Positions 63,124-64,000 of a DNA stretch of 64,000 nucleotides are shown in pieces. The stretch is from the NCBI RefSeq assembly GCF_003431825.1, contig NZ_CP020083.1:1712501-1776500 (forward strand). Reading direction: 5' to 3'. Within the stretch, counting starts at the first letter, position 1, and each line of letters opens with the position of its first letter. A model generated the notes under the pieces. The model was not told the origin of the DNA. It did not search any database and worked only from the letters and a program-made list of their open reading frames with translations. This DNA comes from Blastomonas fulva (GTDB lineage Bacteria > Pseudomonadota > Alphaproteobacteria > Sphingomonadales > Sphingomonadaceae). Made by a program: the position numbers and the translations under genes.

Positions 63124-63137
63124 CGGAGAATGCCTGA

Positions 63138-64000
63138 ATGAACGCCCCCTTTTCGCCCGAAGCTCTGACTGCATTGCGGGCAGAGCTCGCATCCGGTGCG
63201 CGCCCGCTGTTCATTGACGGGGTGTTTGGCCCTGCTGCTGCGGGAGCGACGATCGACGTGATCGATCCGGCAACCGGCGATGTCTTTGCCACCGCTGCCT
63301 GCGGCGATGCCGACGATATCGATCGGGCGGTGCAGGCGGCGCGGCGGGCTTTCGACGGCGGGGCATGGCCTGCGACCACCCCGGCCATGCGGGCAAGGCT
63401 GATGAACCGGCTGGCTGATCTGATCGAGGCGCATGGCGAAAGGATTGCGCTGACCGAAAGCCTCGACAACGGCATGCCGTTCATGATGGCCAAGTTCGGC
63501 GGCGTGATGGGCGCATCGGAGCAATTGCGTTACAATGCCGGCTGGGCGACCAAGATCACCGGAGAAACGGTAACGCCGTCCGCTCCCGGAGAATGGCACG
63601 CGTTCTCGCGGCGCGAGCCGGTGGGTGTCGTCGGTGCCATCGTGCCGTGGAATTTCCCGTTCGTGATGGCGGTGGCCAAGATCGCGCCTGCGCTGGCGGC
63701 GGGATGCACCGTGGTGCTCAAGCCTGCCGAACAGACGCCGCTGAGCGCGGTGATCCTCGCCGAGCTGATCGCCGAGGCGGGGTTCCCTGCGGGCGTAGTC
63801 AACATCGTCAACGGCTATGGCCAGACCGCAGGCGCAGCGCTGGTTGATCATCCGCTGGTCGACAAGATCACCTTCACCGGATCGACCAGCGTCGGCAAGG
63901 CCATCGTCCGAGCCGCGACCGGCAATCTCAAACGGGTGACACTGGAGCTGGGCGGAAAATCGCCGGTGGTGATCTTTGCCGATGCCGATCTCGACAAGGC
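63138..64000 (+). CDS. Aldehyde dehydrogenase, N-terminal part (truncated by window end)
   Basis: At least 287 residues of an aldehyde dehydrogenase are visible: the cofactor segment [30 protein letters not shown] and the general base in [13 protein letters not shown]. The catalytic cysteine lies beyond the window. It resembles betaine-aldehyde/phenylacetaldehyde-type dehydrogenases. CGGAGAATGCCTGA lies before ATG 63138. As a partner to the GMC enzymes it would oxidise the aldehyde formed from a side-chain alcohol to an acid. Confidence 0.92.
   Translation, partial: MNAPFSPEALTALRAELASGARPLFIDGVFGPAAAGATIDVIDPATGDVFATAACGDADDIDRAVQAARRAFDGGAWPATTPAMRARLMNRLADLIEAHGERIALTESLDNGMPFMMAKFGGVMGASEQLRYNAGWATKITGETVTPSAPGEWHAFSRREPVGVVGAIVPWNFPFVMAVAKIAPALAAGCTVVLKPAEQTPLSAVILAELIAEAGFPAGVVNIVNGYGQTAGAALVDHPLVDKITFTGSTSVGKAIVRAATGNLKRVTLELGGKSPVVIFADADLDK

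Overview
The window is GC-rich, densely coded DNA from what looks like an alphaproteobacterium of the Sphingomonadales (Sphingobium, Novosphingobium or Sphingopyxis type). This placement is an inference. It rests on the ferB-ferA arrangement with a divergent MarR gene, a LigW-type decarboxylase, lignostilbene-dioxygenase-type genes, a TonB receptor fronting a catabolic operon, and coding bias. No database search was run. No rRNA, tRNA, CRISPR array or insertion sequence was seen.

Region 1 (1-24.4 kb) is a mosaic of small units, mostly a regulator divergent from, or next to, one or two enzymes. It opens with the end of an ABC ATPase and an ABC permease fused to an M1-type metallopeptidase. Next come TetR with SnoaL-like and NmrA-like genes, a short DUF4177-like protein, LysR with a RidA-like gene, an HSL-type hydrolase, a CPBP membrane protease, a ParD-like antitoxin gene coupled to a methionine aminopeptidase, an OmpR/histidine kinase pair, a small Cys-repeat lipoprotein, LysR with a quinone-reductase-like flavoprotein, an alpha/beta hydrolase, AraC with SDR, LysR with aldo/keto reductase, and XRE with an epimerase-like gene.

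Region 2 (24.5-31 kb) is a hydroxycinnamate (ferulate/p-coumarate) module on the minus strand: vanillin-type aldehyde dehydrogenase, hydroxycinnamoyl-CoA hydratase-lyase (ferB-like), feruloyl-CoA synthetase (ferA-like) and an aromatic-acid MFS transporter. A divergent MarR gene (ferC-like) is separated from it by palindromic sites.

Region 3 (31-49.3 kb) carries aromatic-ring and side-chain enzymes: a ketopantoate-reductase-like gene, LysR, a benzoylformate-decarboxylase-like TPP enzyme, a two-subunit Rieske oxygenase without its own reductase, two class A flavin monooxygenases, an aromatic-acid MFS, a lignostilbene-dioxygenase-like carotenoid oxygenase, two DUF3237 proteins, a double-domain SnoaL protein, CocE-type and HSL-type hydrolases, another SnoaL protein and two MarR regulators. 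Two families of palindromic sites recur in front of these genes and suggest a shared regulon.

Region 4 (49.6-64 kb, continuing past the end) is one long plus-strand operon with many overlapping start/stop codons: TonB receptor, two spinster-type MFS transporters, a lignostilbene dioxygenase with the family's substrate-binding residues at matching positions, an aldehyde dehydrogenase, a LigW-like decarboxylase, two GMC oxidoreductases, a SnoaL-like protein and a second aldehyde dehydrogenase. Regions 2-4 together hold candidates for nearly every step of breakdown of a beta-5 (phenylcoumaran) or stilbene-type lignin dimer to vanillate. That is the main hypothesis of this report.
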